From contig JALWTT010000009.1 in assembly GCA_027077795.1 (NCBI GenBank), positions 124,001 to 188,000 on the forward strand: a DNA stretch of 64,000 nucleotides. Reading direction: 5' to 3'. Positions 45,441 through 53,948 of the stretch are shown in pieces. Made by a program: the position numbers and the translations under genes. Each line of letters opens with the position of its first letter. The stretch's first letter is position 1. Source of the DNA: Thermotogaceae bacterium (GTDB lineage Bacteria; Thermotogota; Thermotogae; Thermotogales; Thermotogaceae). The notes under the pieces were generated by a model that saw only the letters and a list, made by a program, of their open reading frames with translations, had not been told where the DNA came from and searched no databases.

Positions 45441-46282
45441 GAGCTTTCTTGTTCATATTGATAAGCACCATCTCTTTCTCGCTTGGTGTGATATCAAGTG
45501 AATTTGGGGATCTTGAGGAAGCGATTTTAAGTCATTTGAGGGAATCAAAAAGGGCTTCTATTGTGGCCCTATCTGTTGGTGATTCGCAGGTTATAAACAT
45601 CATCAAGGACAAACCTCACTGGGTCTTATCGGAGTTTCCCTCCCCCATTCCGGGAAAAATCGACAACTCTCCAGGGCTTCTTCACGCGAAATTCGCCGTT
45701 CTTGACAACATTGCCCTATTTGGATCGATGAACTTCACAACTTCTTCCCTTCACAGGGACTTGAACGACGCCGTGGTTTTCACAGAACCCTGTGCCATAT
45801 CATATTTTTCGAGCTTGATGGATTCCCTCTGGGAAGGCTCACCTCCTGAGAGTTCGAAAAAGTGTGATGGCATTGGAACCTTTTACGCGTCACCTTACAT
45901 CGATCTTGAGCCAGTTTTCATGAAGGTTTTAGATAAAGCGAAAAGGTATGTTCTGATATCCGTTTATGCTTTCACGGATATGAACATATTCGGAGCCTTG
46001 AAATATCTCTCATCGAAAGGTGTTGAGATAAAGATGGCTCTAGATGATTGGAATAGGAATTGGATTCTCAAAGAAAACCTGCAGAACTTCGAAGTGAAGG
46101 TTTTCAAGAAGACCACCCTCCATCATAAATTTCTGATAGTGGATGGAAGATACCTCATAACTGGATCCGCCAACTTCACCGAGAGCGCTTTCAGAAAGAA
46201 TCTTGAAGTGATAATGCTTACAGAAAGAAGAGATATAATCCGTGAATATGAGGAAATGTTTGAGTTACTCTGGAGGTGGTGA
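45437..46282 (+). CDS. Exported phospholipase D-superfamily protein
   Basis: 281 residues; signal peptide M-R-A-F-L-F-I-L-I-S-T-I-S-F-S-L-G. Two HKD motifs: H-A-K-F-A-V-L-D then G-S-M-N-F near residue 75, and H-H-K-F-L-I-V-D then G-S-A-N-F near 231. Proteins of this size are Nuc/EndA-like nucleases or phosphodiesterases; with a signal peptide, the target should be extracellular nucleic acid or lipid. The ATG overlaps the flagellin stop, so it is translated from the same message. Confidence 0.85.
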   Translation: MRAFLFILISTISFSLGVISSEFGDLEEAILSHLRESKRASIVALSVGDSQVINIIKDKPHWVLSEFPSPIPGKIDNSPGLLHAKFAVLDNIALFGSMNFTTSSLHRDLNDAVVFTEPCAISYFSSLMDSLWEGSPPESSKKCDGIGTFYASPYIDLEPVFMKVLDKAKRYVLISVYAFTDMNIFGALKYLSSKGVEIKMALDDWNRNWILKENLQNFEVKVFKKTTLHHKFLIVDGRYLITGSANFTESAFRKNLEVIMLTERRDIIREYEEMFELLWRW

Positions 46283-46283
46283 G

Positions 46284-47102
46284 GTGGTTTTTGTCTTTGA
46301 TCTGGACGGGACTCTACTCGATGATAACGAATTGCTCAGTGAGCGAAATAGAGAGGCAGTTCTAGCCCTAGATAAAGATCACACGGTGATCTTTGCAAGT
46401 GGTAGGATGCTCAAATCGGTTTTGAGATTCTCAAGAGAGCAGTTTGACAGGGAATTCATAACGATAGCATACAACGGAGCAGTGATCTACATGCCAGGAG
46501 AGGGGATGGTATTCAAGAGGGATATAGATCCACGAACCTCTGCTGAGGTTGTAAAAGAGCTCAGGAAAAGGTCTGTTCACAGACAAGCTTATGTGAACGA
46601 CGAGCTTTTATCAGAAGAGGATAACGAAGAGGTGAGAGGCTATGCAAGGCACTCCGGTGTGGAATACAAAGTTGTACCTGATTTGGCAGAAATCGTATCA
46701 AAGAATGGATCCACCAAGATTCTCTCCATAGCAGACCCGGAGCTTCTCAACAAGATAAGGGATGAACTCAGAAAGGTTTTCAATAATTTGAAGATATTCA
46801 AATCATTTCCAAATTATCTTGATTTCGTTCCGAAGGATATCAGCAAAGCTCGTGCCTTGGAGTTTTTATCCGAAAAAATAGGGTTTGACATGAAAGATGT
46901 GATAGCTTTCGGAGACAACGACAACGATGCTGAGATGATAAAGGAGGTGGGCTTTGGTGTCGCGGTTAAAAATGCCACTCCGTCCGTTCTTGAAGTCGCA
47001 GATTACATTGCACCTAGTAACAACGAAAATGGTGTTGCTGAGGTTGTTTTTGGTATCCTTTCTGGGGATATCGATCCTTTCTCTGGGATGGACCGTTCTT
47101 GA
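46284..47102 (+). CDS. HAD-superfamily phosphatase, Cof type
   Basis: 272 residues, GTG start after GGAGGTGG; the longer frame from 46242 lies in the previous gene. Motif I F-D-L-D-G-T-L-L-D, motif II F-A-S-G-R, Lys in K-D-I-S-K, and motif IV G-D-N-D-N-D, with a type IIB cap between. Cytosolic sugar-phosphate or cofactor phosphatase; substrate unknown. Confidence 0.9.
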   Translation: MVFVFDLDGTLLDDNELLSERNREAVLALDKDHTVIFASGRMLKSVLRFSREQFDREFITIAYNGAVIYMPGEGMVFKRDIDPRTSAEVVKELRKRSVHRQAYVNDELLSEEDNEEVRGYARHSGVEYKVVPDLAEIVSKNGSTKILSIADPELLNKIRDELRKVFNNLKIFKSFPNYLDFVPKDISKARALEFLSEKIGFDMKDVIAFGDNDNDAEMIKEVGFGVAVKNATPSVLEVADYIAPSNNENGVAEVVFGILSGDIDPFSGMDRS

Positions 47103-47802
47103 CTACAAGCCAATCCTTTACAAAGAAGGGTATGTGATCTTGGATGTTCCACTTCAAAGGCTCATGAGGGATGTATCGGATCTTTGCCTTGGCGTCAACG
47201 GGAACATGAGCGTAGCCAGGGATGTTGCGGAAGCCGTTGGAATTGAAATGAAAGACCTAGGAGTTGATGCCATAATTTTCGGAACGCTCGACACACTTAG
47301 TAGAGATGATAAAGACCCTTTGAAGCGTTTTTCCACATCGCCGTACATAACGGCAAGACTCATTCAGTTTATGGCTGAAGGGTTCTCAAACGCCGGGATT
47401 TTACCTGTTTTGGATGGAAGGGGAAAGATAGATGAAAGTGTGGTTAAAGCGCTCCTCGAAGCCAAGGCCACTTATCCTGTCTTCGTTGAAAACAGCTCGA
47501 AAATGGATATCCTCAGGTCTCTCGGATACGATGGGATGTTCTATACGAAAGAAGGACCGCTCAATGGAAGAGAGATAGCTCTAGGTTGGAAAAGCTTCAG
47601 AAACATCGATGTAGAAAAACTGAGAAAAGAGGTGCTGGAAAAGTCCGTCGTCATTCTCAATCCGTTTGGAAGGGGTATATCCGTCAATGATCCGAAAGCG
47701 GACTCCAAAGTCCTGATATTCTCAGCAGATGATTGGCTGTTTGAGATCGCAAGAAAGGTGGAAAAGGGTGAGATGCCTCCAACCGGTAGGAAGGTGTGGT
47801 AG
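47050..47802 (+). CDS. Glycoside hydrolase family 3-like domain protein
   Basis: About 250 residues. It resembles the N-terminal barrel of GH3 enzymes: V-P-L-Q-R-L-M-R-D-V, P-L-K-R-F-S-T-S-P-Y-I-T-A-R-L, and A-G-I-L-P-V-L-D-G-R-G where true enzymes have the substrate Lys-His (K-H-F-P-G). That pair is missing, so activity is doubtful. An N-terminal hydrophobic stretch may be a signal or anchor. Start uncertain: TTG 47050 has GAGG six bases upstream, ATG 47029 lacks a site. Overlaps the HAD gene. Confidence 0.6.
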   Translation: MVSFLGISILSLGWTVLDYKPILYKEGYVILDVPLQRLMRDVSDLCLGVNGNMSVARDVAEAVGIEMKDLGVDAIIFGTLDTLSRDDKDPLKRFSTSPYITARLIQFMAEGFSNAGILPVLDGRGKIDESVVKALLEAKATYPVFVENSSKMDILRSLGYDGMFYTKEGPLNGREIALGWKSFRNIDVEKLRKEVLEKSVVILNPFGRGISVNDPKADSKVLIFSADDWLFEIARKVEKGEMPPTGRKVW

Positions 47803-47828
47803 AATAAAAAGCTGAAAGTTTATATGGA

Positions 47829-47962
47829 AGCCGCGGGGGAGTCCCTAATCCGGGGCTGAGAGGAGGGCGGAAGTCCTCGACCCCTCGAACCTGATCCGGG
47901 TAATGCCGGCGAAGGGAAGCGGAAAAATTCTTTCCCCGCCGGCGATGGCGGGGAAATTTTTC
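47829..47962 (+). promoter_or_regulatory. TPP (thiamine pyrophosphate) riboswitch
   Basis: The thi-box is clear: CTGAGAGGAGG, then CGACCCCTCGAACCTGATCC and GGGTAATGCCGGCGAAGGGA. The aptamer ends near 47921. The expression platform is the terminator at 47931-47962. The palindrome GCCGGC occurs in the aptamer (47905-47910) and again in the terminator arm, so pairing between them could be the antiterminator. Thiamine pyrophosphate should shut off thiB-thiP. Confidence 0.95.
47931..47962 (+). terminator. Riboswitch-controlled intrinsic terminator
   Basis: TTTCCCCGCC pairs perfectly with GGCGGGGAAA around loop GGCGAT and is followed by TTTTTCT. Located between the TPP aptamer and the thiB ribosome site. 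Confidence 0.85.
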
Positions 47963-47978
47963 TAGGGAGGGGATGATG

Positions 47979-48953
47979 ATGAGAAAACTGGTCGTCGCTC
48001 TTCTGATACTAGCAGTTTTTTCTTTTTCAGAGTTGGTAGTTTATACGTATGACAGCATGGTTTCAGGCCTTGCAAAAGACATAGAGGCTACATTTGAAAA
48101 GCTGTATGGTGAGAAGGTGAAATTCATGTCATTCGGGGACGCTGGAAAAACGCTTTCAAGGTTGATACTAGAGGGAAAAGATACGAAGGCAGATGTCATA
48201 CTGGGGCTCGATCAAACCTTGCTTTTAAAGGCGAAGAAATACGGAATTTTGGAGGAATACAAGCCTTTGAATTACAAGATGATGAAGAAGGATCTCCAAC
48301 CTTCTGAGTATTACGCCACGCCTTTTGACTATGGGTCGATAGCCGTGGTTTACGATACGAAAACAGTCAAAGATCCTCCAAAGAGTCTTGAGGATCTTCT
48401 AAAGCCGGAGTACAGGAGAAAGATCGTCGTGGAAGACCCAAGAACATCCAGTACAGGACTTTCCTTTCTTTTGTGGACGGTAGCTGTCTATGGAGATAAA
48501 TTTACAAGTTATTGGAAGAGGTTAAAAGAAAACATACTAACCATTACATCCGGATGGGATGAAGCCTTCGAAATGCTCGAACGGGGAGAAGTTGAGATGA
48601 TGATCAGCTATCTCACGGATGGGGCTTACAGCTATTATTACTACAAACAAGCGCAATTTCTTCCGGTGGTGATGAAAGAGGGGATGTTTGTTCAGAAGGA
48701 ATACGTTGGAATAGTGAAATACACAAAAAATCTGGAGCTGGCGAAGAGGTTTGTCGAGCTCATGCTCTCTGACTTTGTTCAGAAGAAGATTCCACTGAAG
48801 CAATGGATGTTTCCAGTGACAAACGTGGAGCTTCCAGAGGTGTACAAGAAGTACGTACCGAAGGTTGAAAAAATTCTCACCCTCGATCCCGGATATGTCT
48901 CCGAGAACCTGGAGAAGTGGATAGAGGAGTGGGAAGAGGCGGTTGGAATGTGA
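47979..48953 (+). CDS. thiB: Thiamine ABC transporter substrate-binding protein
   Basis: 324 residues. Signal peptide M-R-K-L-V-V-A-L-L-I-L-A-V-F-S-F-S. The mature part is a periplasmic-binding fold of the ThiB/iron type: V-V-Y-T-Y-D-S-M-V, A-D-V-I-L-G-L-D-Q, P-F-D-Y-G-S-I-A-V-V and S-T-G-L-S-F-L-L-W. The third of three ATG codons lies at the best distance from GGAGGGG. A TPP riboswitch just upstream supports thiamine as ligand. Confidence 0.92.
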   Translation: MRKLVVALLILAVFSFSELVVYTYDSMVSGLAKDIEATFEKLYGEKVKFMSFGDAGKTLSRLILEGKDTKADVILGLDQTLLLKAKKYGILEEYKPLNYKMMKKDLQPSEYYATPFDYGSIAVVYDTKTVKDPPKSLEDLLKPEYRRKIVVEDPRTSSTGLSFLLWTVAVYGDKFTSYWKRLKENILTITSGWDEAFEMLERGEVEMMISYLTDGAYSYYYYKQAQFLPVVMKEGMFVQKEYVGIVKYTKNLELAKRFVELMLSDFVQKKIPLKQWMFPVTNVELPEVYKKYVPKVEKILTLDPGYVSENLEKWIEEWEEAVGM

Positions 48954-50455
48954 CATCAGCCTTTTTCGTTATCTTCTTGGTTTTCTTGCCGATTCTCAAC
49001 CTGTTTTTAATCTTTCCCCCAAGTGGGAACATGTGTAGGTATTTTCCCATACTAAAGGTGAGCTTGATCCAAGCCAGCGTTTCCGGGGTTATCGCTCTTG
49101 CGGGAGGGTTGACCATATCTTATTTTCTGGCCCATAGAAAGATGCCAAAAACCATGAGAGATTTCATTCACGCTGTTTCGAAGGTCTCATTCGTCTTTCC
49201 AGGAGTTTCCATGGCACTCGGGTTCCTGCTGATTTTTGGAAAAAACGGCGTTTTAAACGCTTTTTTAAGAGTTTTTGGGATGCAAATTGATGTCCTTTAC
49301 ACATTCGCAGCGGTCGTTATGGGACATGCGTTTTACAACATTCCGGTTGTTGTTTACATAACTGGGACGCTTTGGGAGAGACTATCAGGAGAGCTGATAG
49401 AAGCCGCACAAGTTGATGGGGCATCACCACTAAAAGTTCTATCATCTGTGGAAATTCCCATTCTCCTGCCATCGATAGTTTCCTCGTACCTGATGGCCTT
49501 TCTTTACTCTTTCACATCTTTTGCCGTCGTGATGACCATCGGTGGATTCAGATACAGAACACTCGAAGTGGAGATATACTCTCAAATTTCCAGACTGAAC
49601 TTCTCTGGTGCAACCACATTAACGCTTCTTCAAATAGCCGTGGTCTCTTCAGCCGCTCTCATGACCTCCACGTTGAAGCCCAGGGACTTTCCATACGGCT
49701 ACCCAAAACGATGGAAAAGGGGTTCTTTATCAACATCTCTCACCATCATTTCACTCTCTTTGATAGTTTTCCCAATGGTTGCATCCCTAATGTACGGTGT
49801 GTTTAGTCATAACGCTTTCAACCTCCTATCGGAGAGAGGCTGGAGCTTTCTCGGAGAAAGTTTCAGAAGAATTCTTCTTTGGAGCTTTTCCATAGCGATT
49901 TCAGCGGGACTAATCACGACCTCGGTGTCAACGATCGCCGGGAGATCCGGAAAAGTGGGGAAAAGATCGGCTGGAGTGTTTGCCACCATTCCATCTGCAT
50001 TTTCATCTGCTACACTGGCATTTGCATATTTGGCGATTCTTCTCAAAGTATCCCTTGAGGGATTCTCTTTAGCAGCACTTATCATTCTTCACTCGGTCAT
50101 ATCCTTGCCCATGGCTTACAGAATAATGGAAAGTGGCTGGAGGGCTATTCCAAGTGAGGTGGGAGAAGCTGCCAGCGTTGATGGAGCAAAAAGGCTTTCT
50201 ATCTTCATGTTCATAGATTTTCCTTTACTTCTTCCATCGATATTGCGAGCTTTCACACTGTCTGTTGCCATGTCCTTAAGCGAGCTCGCTGGGGTCCTGA
50301 TACTCTCCGGTGGAAGGTTTATGACGTTCTCCTCTGCTGTATACAGACTCATGAGCTCGAGGCATTTTCCCGAGGCCACGGCGTTAAACTCTATTCTCGT
50401 TCTCATAATCTTGCTCATTTTCTTTCTAGGTGAGGCGTTGTCTTGGGAAAAGTGA
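48950..50455 (+). CDS. thiP: Thiamine ABC transporter permease, two-domain
   Basis: 501 residues, about 12 membrane helices in two homologous halves, as in ThiP. EAA loops: E-A-A-Q-V-D-G-A-S near residue 162 and E-A-A-S-V-D-G-A-K near 405. GTG start overlapping the thiB stop. The ATPase ThiQ is not here, so the pair must use an ATPase coded elsewhere. Confidence 0.92.
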   Translation: MTSAFFVIFLVFLPILNLFLIFPPSGNMCRYFPILKVSLIQASVSGVIALAGGLTISYFLAHRKMPKTMRDFIHAVSKVSFVFPGVSMALGFLLIFGKNGVLNAFLRVFGMQIDVLYTFAAVVMGHAFYNIPVVVYITGTLWERLSGELIEAAQVDGASPLKVLSSVEIPILLPSIVSSYLMAFLYSFTSFAVVMTIGGFRYRTLEVEIYSQISRLNFSGATTLTLLQIAVVSSAALMTSTLKPRDFPYGYPKRWKRGSLSTSLTIISLSLIVFPMVASLMYGVFSHNAFNLLSERGWSFLGESFRRILLWSFSIAISAGLITTSVSTIAGRSGKVGKRSAGVFATIPSAFSSATLAFAYLAILLKVSLEGFSLAALIILHSVISLPMAYRIMESGWRAIPSEVGEAASVDGAKRLSIFMFIDFPLLLPSILRAFTLSVAMSLSELAGVLILSGGRFMTFSSAVYRLMSSRHFPEATALNSILVLIILLIFFLGEALSWEK

Positions 50456-50494
50456 GGTATACTACTTAGGATAAAAATATTCGAGGTGATGAGT

Positions 50495-51604
50495 TTGAAC
50501 TGGAAAGAGAGAACCCTCAAGACCGTTGCAGAATTCGTGTACGCCGTGGTCGCCGCGGTGATAATAAGACTCTATGTCTTTGAAACGATGCTCGTTCCGA
50601 CACCTTCTATGGTCCCAACTATACAGATAGGAGACAGGCTTTTCGTAGAGAAGGTAACTTACACCACGCGCCTTCCAAGGATAGGGGAGATAGTTGTCTT
50701 TTGGTCCCCCACTCCTGATGAAAGAGCTCAGAAGATGCTCAGACTATTTGATAAATTCATGGACATGTTCTCACCGAGGAAATTCAAGGGGCATGTGAAG
50801 CTGGTTAAAAGACTCGTCGGAGAAGCTGGAGATACCCTGGAGATTAAAAAGGCTTCAGATGGGAAGTATCACCTGTTCGTCAATGGCAAAATCCCAGATC
50901 CTTTGAAAAACATAGAGTACCTTCCTGAAGGTATATTCCATTATCCTTCACTTCTAAATTGGCTTTACAGAGCAAGCAAAGTTAGGAACGATCCAAAGGA
51001 ATACACCGACACCCTGATAGAAATCGCTAAAGAATCCGGGGAAGAGGAAAAGTTCCTGAGGGACTTATTTGTACCAACGTTGAGATATGTAGAATCGAAA
51101 TACGGAAGCGCCAGTATAGACAAATTCATAAGAGAAACGATAGCCTTTCCGTCCAGTGAGTTGGTTGTACTCATGAGAAAGCTGGGTGTGAAGGTTGACA
51201 GGCTCTCTTCTATTCTCGAGAGCGCGAAAAGGCTCTCAGAGATGAGTAGCGAGTATTCTGTTGAAGATGTATCCGCTCCATTTCTGGTTTTCAGTATAGT
51301 CGGGGGAAAGAGCGACCTCACCGGAGGAAAGTTCTATCCAGGTGAGCCCTACGATAAGTACTACGAGGAGTACCTCTCAAAATTGAACCTTTCAAAGTAT
51401 ATAAGAAGGGCGAAAGACGGCCATGTGATAGTCACCGTGCCAAAGGGCTTTTTGTTCTTCATGGGAGACAACACGAGAGAGAGCTTGGATAGCAGATTCT
51501 TTGGTTTCGTCCCGAAGGAAAATGTCATAGGCTGGCCAATTCTTAGAATATGGCCAATGGATAGATTCGGGCCTGTTCAAATAAGGAAAAAGAAAGGAGA
51601 GTGA
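50495..51604 (+). CDS. lepB: Signal peptidase I with a large helical insertion
   Basis: 370 residues from TTG 50495 (GAGGTG six bases before; ATG 50489 directly abuts that site). N-terminal membrane anchor (8-26). Catalytic Ser in P-T-P-S-M-V-P-T near residue 38 and Lys in K-L-V-K-R-L-V-G near 105. Conserved D-N-T-R-E-S-L-D-S-R-F-F-G near 325. Between residues 140 and 290 is an insertion, mostly charged helices, not found in ordinary SPase I of 180-250 residues. Cleaves signal peptides on the outer face of the membrane. Confidence 0.92.
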   Translation: MNWKERTLKTVAEFVYAVVAAVIIRLYVFETMLVPTPSMVPTIQIGDRLFVEKVTYTTRLPRIGEIVVFWSPTPDERAQKMLRLFDKFMDMFSPRKFKGHVKLVKRLVGEAGDTLEIKKASDGKYHLFVNGKIPDPLKNIEYLPEGIFHYPSLLNWLYRASKVRNDPKEYTDTLIEIAKESGEEEKFLRDLFVPTLRYVESKYGSASIDKFIRETIAFPSSELVVLMRKLGVKVDRLSSILESAKRLSEMSSEYSVEDVSAPFLVFSIVGGKSDLTGGKFYPGEPYDKYYEEYLSKLNLSKYIRRAKDGHVIVTVPKGFLFFMGDNTRESLDSRFFGFVPKENVIGWPILRIWPMDRFGPVQIRKKKGE

Positions 51605-51607
51605 ATC

Positions 51608-51630
51608 AGTCCGGGAGTCGGGGCTTTTTT
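51608..51630 (+). terminator. Probable terminator after lepB
   Basis: AGTCC can pair with GGGCT (one G-T pair) around an eight-base loop, followed by TTTTTT. A second GGGG/CCCC pairing overlaps it. Confidence 0.45.
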
Positions 51631-51686
51631 CCCCGTGGGGCTGGCAGAATTACGCACACTAATCCAAAAATTTCGGGACAGATTTG

Positions 51687-53036
51687 CTAATCCATGTCCT
51701 CGGGTGTTATGAGAAACAAGCTTGAATTCCTTACGCCCAAAAGATCCTTCTCAAATCCACTTTTGGAGAATATGGCGTAGATCTTTCTCTTTTTACTGGC
51801 ATCTACATACTCGCCTCTGAGAAGGAGTTTCCGGTAGTAGTTTACCCCGACTTTCTTTTTCGACCATTTACATTCTCCAAACAAAACATTCTCCTCGTCA
51901 TAAGCGATGAGATCTATGTCGTATGACTCGCCTTTTCTGTGCGGGACTTTTCCCCAGTGTTTTCCAACAGCTTTTGGTATGAAACCAAAGAAATCCGGAT
52001 TCTCCAAAAGAAATTTTTTGCATATCTCTTCAAATTGGAAACCCATGTACTGGTTAAAGCCATTCCATATAGTTTCAACAGCCTTTTCTGGGGCGTATTC
52101 CATGATGGAATAATTCTTGTAGATATTTCTGAAAAAGAAATTGTAGTAGTGATCAGCGATTCTATACTTGTAACTTCTCTTTTTCCCGGACAGCAAAGGG
52201 CGATCTTTTAGCAGGAGTTCATATACCTGAGAAAGCTCGTTTAGATATTTGGAGAGCTTTGTCACTTCGATGCCAGAGAGATCCGAGATTTCCGATATCG
52301 ATCTCATCCCACCTGCTACCGCTTCCAGTATAGAAAAGTAAGTTTTGTGCTCTGACCCGAATTCAGATATGAGAAGGTTTTTGGCTTCCTCTCTCAAAGG
52401 CGCAAACTCGTCGATGAAAATATCGTAGATGAGTTTTTTGAACGGCTTTTTATCTTTGAAAAGCCACAGATATTTTGGGACTCCTCCAACCATCGCGTAT
52501 ATCTGAAATGCTTCTTTTGCATCGTATCCAAAATCCTTGAGCATTGAGATCGTTTCTCCCAATGGAAACTCCTCGATTTTGACAATTCTATCAGCTCGAC
52601 CAAAAAGAGGCATCTTTTCGTTTGTGAGGATGTCTTTCATCAATCCAACATAAGAACCAACTGCTACGAGTTTGGTACTGGCTTTGCACTCATCCCACGC
52701 GTGTTGAAACGCATAAAGAATACTGGGACTAACTTTGTAAAAATTCTGAAATTCATCGAACACTATGTATTCGTACTTTTGAAAAAGCTCAGAGAAAAGA
52801 TCATACCAGTTTCTATACACGCTCTTTGAAAAGGAAAGACTCAGATCTCTCAAGAGGGTCTCTTCCTTTTTGACTTCAACGAAGTAGTAGAAAGTCTCGA
52901 CGTCTTCAAAAGCTTTCTTTATCAGCGTGGTTTTTCCAATTCTTCTTCTTCCAAACATCACTATGAAATATTTATTCCTCTCTTTTTTTATTTTCCGGAA
53001 AAATTCGAGCTCTTTTTGCCTATTGTAGAATTTCAC
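51687..53036 (-). CDS. AAA ATPase with DUF234 (nuclease-like) C-terminus
   Basis: 449 residues from GTG 53036, seven bases after AAGGAGG; the frame to 53156 covers the promoter. Walker A in G-R-R-R-I-G-K-T-T near residue 25, Walker B Y-I-V-F-D-E-F-Q near 100, a winged-helix middle (S-E-I-S-D-L-S-G), and a C-terminal DUF234 domain with D-I-D-L-I-A and G-E-C-K-W-S, a PD-(D/E)xK-like core. Such ATPases are abundant in archaea and thermophiles and their role is not established. Divergent from the cas operon. Confidence 0.85.
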   Translation of the reverse strand: MKFYNRQKELEFFRKIKKERNKYFIVMFGRRRIGKTTLIKKAFEDVETFYYFVEVKKEETLLRDLSLSFSKSVYRNWYDLFSELFQKYEYIVFDEFQNFYKVSPSILYAFQHAWDECKASTKLVAVGSYVGLMKDILTNEKMPLFGRADRIVKIEEFPLGETISMLKDFGYDAKEAFQIYAMVGGVPKYLWLFKDKKPFKKLIYDIFIDEFAPLREEAKNLLISEFGSEHKTYFSILEAVAGGMRSISEISDLSGIEVTKLSKYLNELSQVYELLLKDRPLLSGKKRSYKYRIADHYYNFFFRNIYKNYSIMEYAPEKAVETIWNGFNQYMGFQFEEICKKFLLENPDFFGFIPKAVGKHWGKVPHRKGESYDIDLIAYDEENVLFGECKWSKKKVGVNYYRKLLLRGEYVDASKKRKIYAIFSKSGFEKDLLGVRNSSLFLITPEDMD

Positions 53037-53064
53037 GGTTTGAGCCTCCTTTGTACCACAAAGT

Positions 53065-53095
53065 ATTATACCAAATAGTATAAAAATTCCAGCAA
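53065..53095 (-). promoter_or_regulatory. Promoter and possible operator of the AAA/DUF234 gene
   Basis: Minus strand: TTGCTG, 19 bases, TATAAT, about 29 bases before the GTG start. The -10 overlaps the inverted repeat TATAC-TATTTG-GTATA, which could bind a dimeric repressor. The 19-base spacing is long. Confidence 0.4.
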
Positions 53096-53134
53096 AATTT
53101 TTCCGATTTTTATCAGTTTCTTTCATATGTTTGT

Positions 53135-53140
53135 TATAAT
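53135..53140 (+). promoter_or_regulatory. Candidate -10 box of the cas operon
   Basis: TATAAT about 100 bases before the cas6 start, no strong -35. Between it and cas6 the 11-mer ATATAAGATCC occurs twice (53157 and 53199, 42 bases apart), a possible regulator site. Confidence 0.3.
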
Positions 53141-53240
53141 GATCCTGGTAAGTCATATATAAGATCCGAATGTGAGCCGCAGTAATGTCCTGTCCATTAT
53201 ATAAGATCCTACCTTTGCCATATTCTGAGGAGGTGACAAG

Positions 53241-53948
53241 TTGGTTTTAGAAGTCTATCTCAAAATATCCACTCAGGCGGTCAGTTCGGATTACAGACGT
53301 TCTTTCATGCATTTGATTAAAGAGGCTTCCAAAGGCACTGAATATGAAGACATAGTTTTGAGCGAAGAAAGAGTACCGAAACCCTATACATTTTCAGTGG
53401 TTTTCAATGATGTAAAAAGCATCACAAGCGAACGTATAGATTTCTCTGGAGAGATGGCGTTTAGATTCTCAAGTGCCATCTTTCCAATGGTTGGTTACCT
53501 TTACAACTACATGAAGAGTCAGAGCTTTATCTCTATTTTTGGATCTGAAATTTTGGAGAAGAGATTCAATCTCGTTCAAAATAAGAGGATCTCTTCAAGA
53601 AAAGTCGAATTTAAGATTTTAGGAGCGGCCGTGTTTACCAAAAAGAATGGGGATCTGATCAATTCACCTGACGATTTAGAAGAATCGATGAATTATTCCC
53701 TTCAAGCAAAAATGGAATATTTGAGGAAGCTTTCAGAAAATGTACCTGCCTTTTCACCCATCAAAGTTTTAGGAAAAGCCGTCAAATACACAAGAGTTCG
53801 CCATTATGGAGGAATGCTTGATGCATTCAGAGGGCATCTTTTACTTGAAGGGGACCCGAAAGTACTTGAATTTGCTGCTCAAATTGGCATCGGTGTAAGA
53901 ACTGGCCAAGGCTTTGGAATGGTGAAGGTGGTGAGGGAATGGAGCTGA
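53241..53948 (+). CDS. cas6: CRISPR pre-crRNA endonuclease Cas6
   Basis: 235 residues, TTG start after GGAGGTGA. Ferredoxin-like RAMP fold; the C-terminal glycine-rich loop G-I-G-V-R-T-G-Q-G-F-G-M is the family mark. A His in S-F-M-H-L-I near residue 23 is a candidate catalytic residue. Cuts the repeat of the array downstream, leaving an eight-base 5' handle (ATGTGAAC). The 3' end overlaps cas8 by ten bases. Confidence 0.9.
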   Translation: MVLEVYLKISTQAVSSDYRRSFMHLIKEASKGTEYEDIVLSEERVPKPYTFSVVFNDVKSITSERIDFSGEMAFRFSSAIFPMVGYLYNYMKSQSFISIFGSEILEKRFNLVQNKRISSRKVEFKILGAAVFTKKNGDLINSPDDLEESMNYSLQAKMEYLRKLSENVPAFSPIKVLGKAVKYTRVRHYGGMLDAFRGHLLLEGDPKVLEFAAQIGIGVRTGQGFGMVKVVREWS

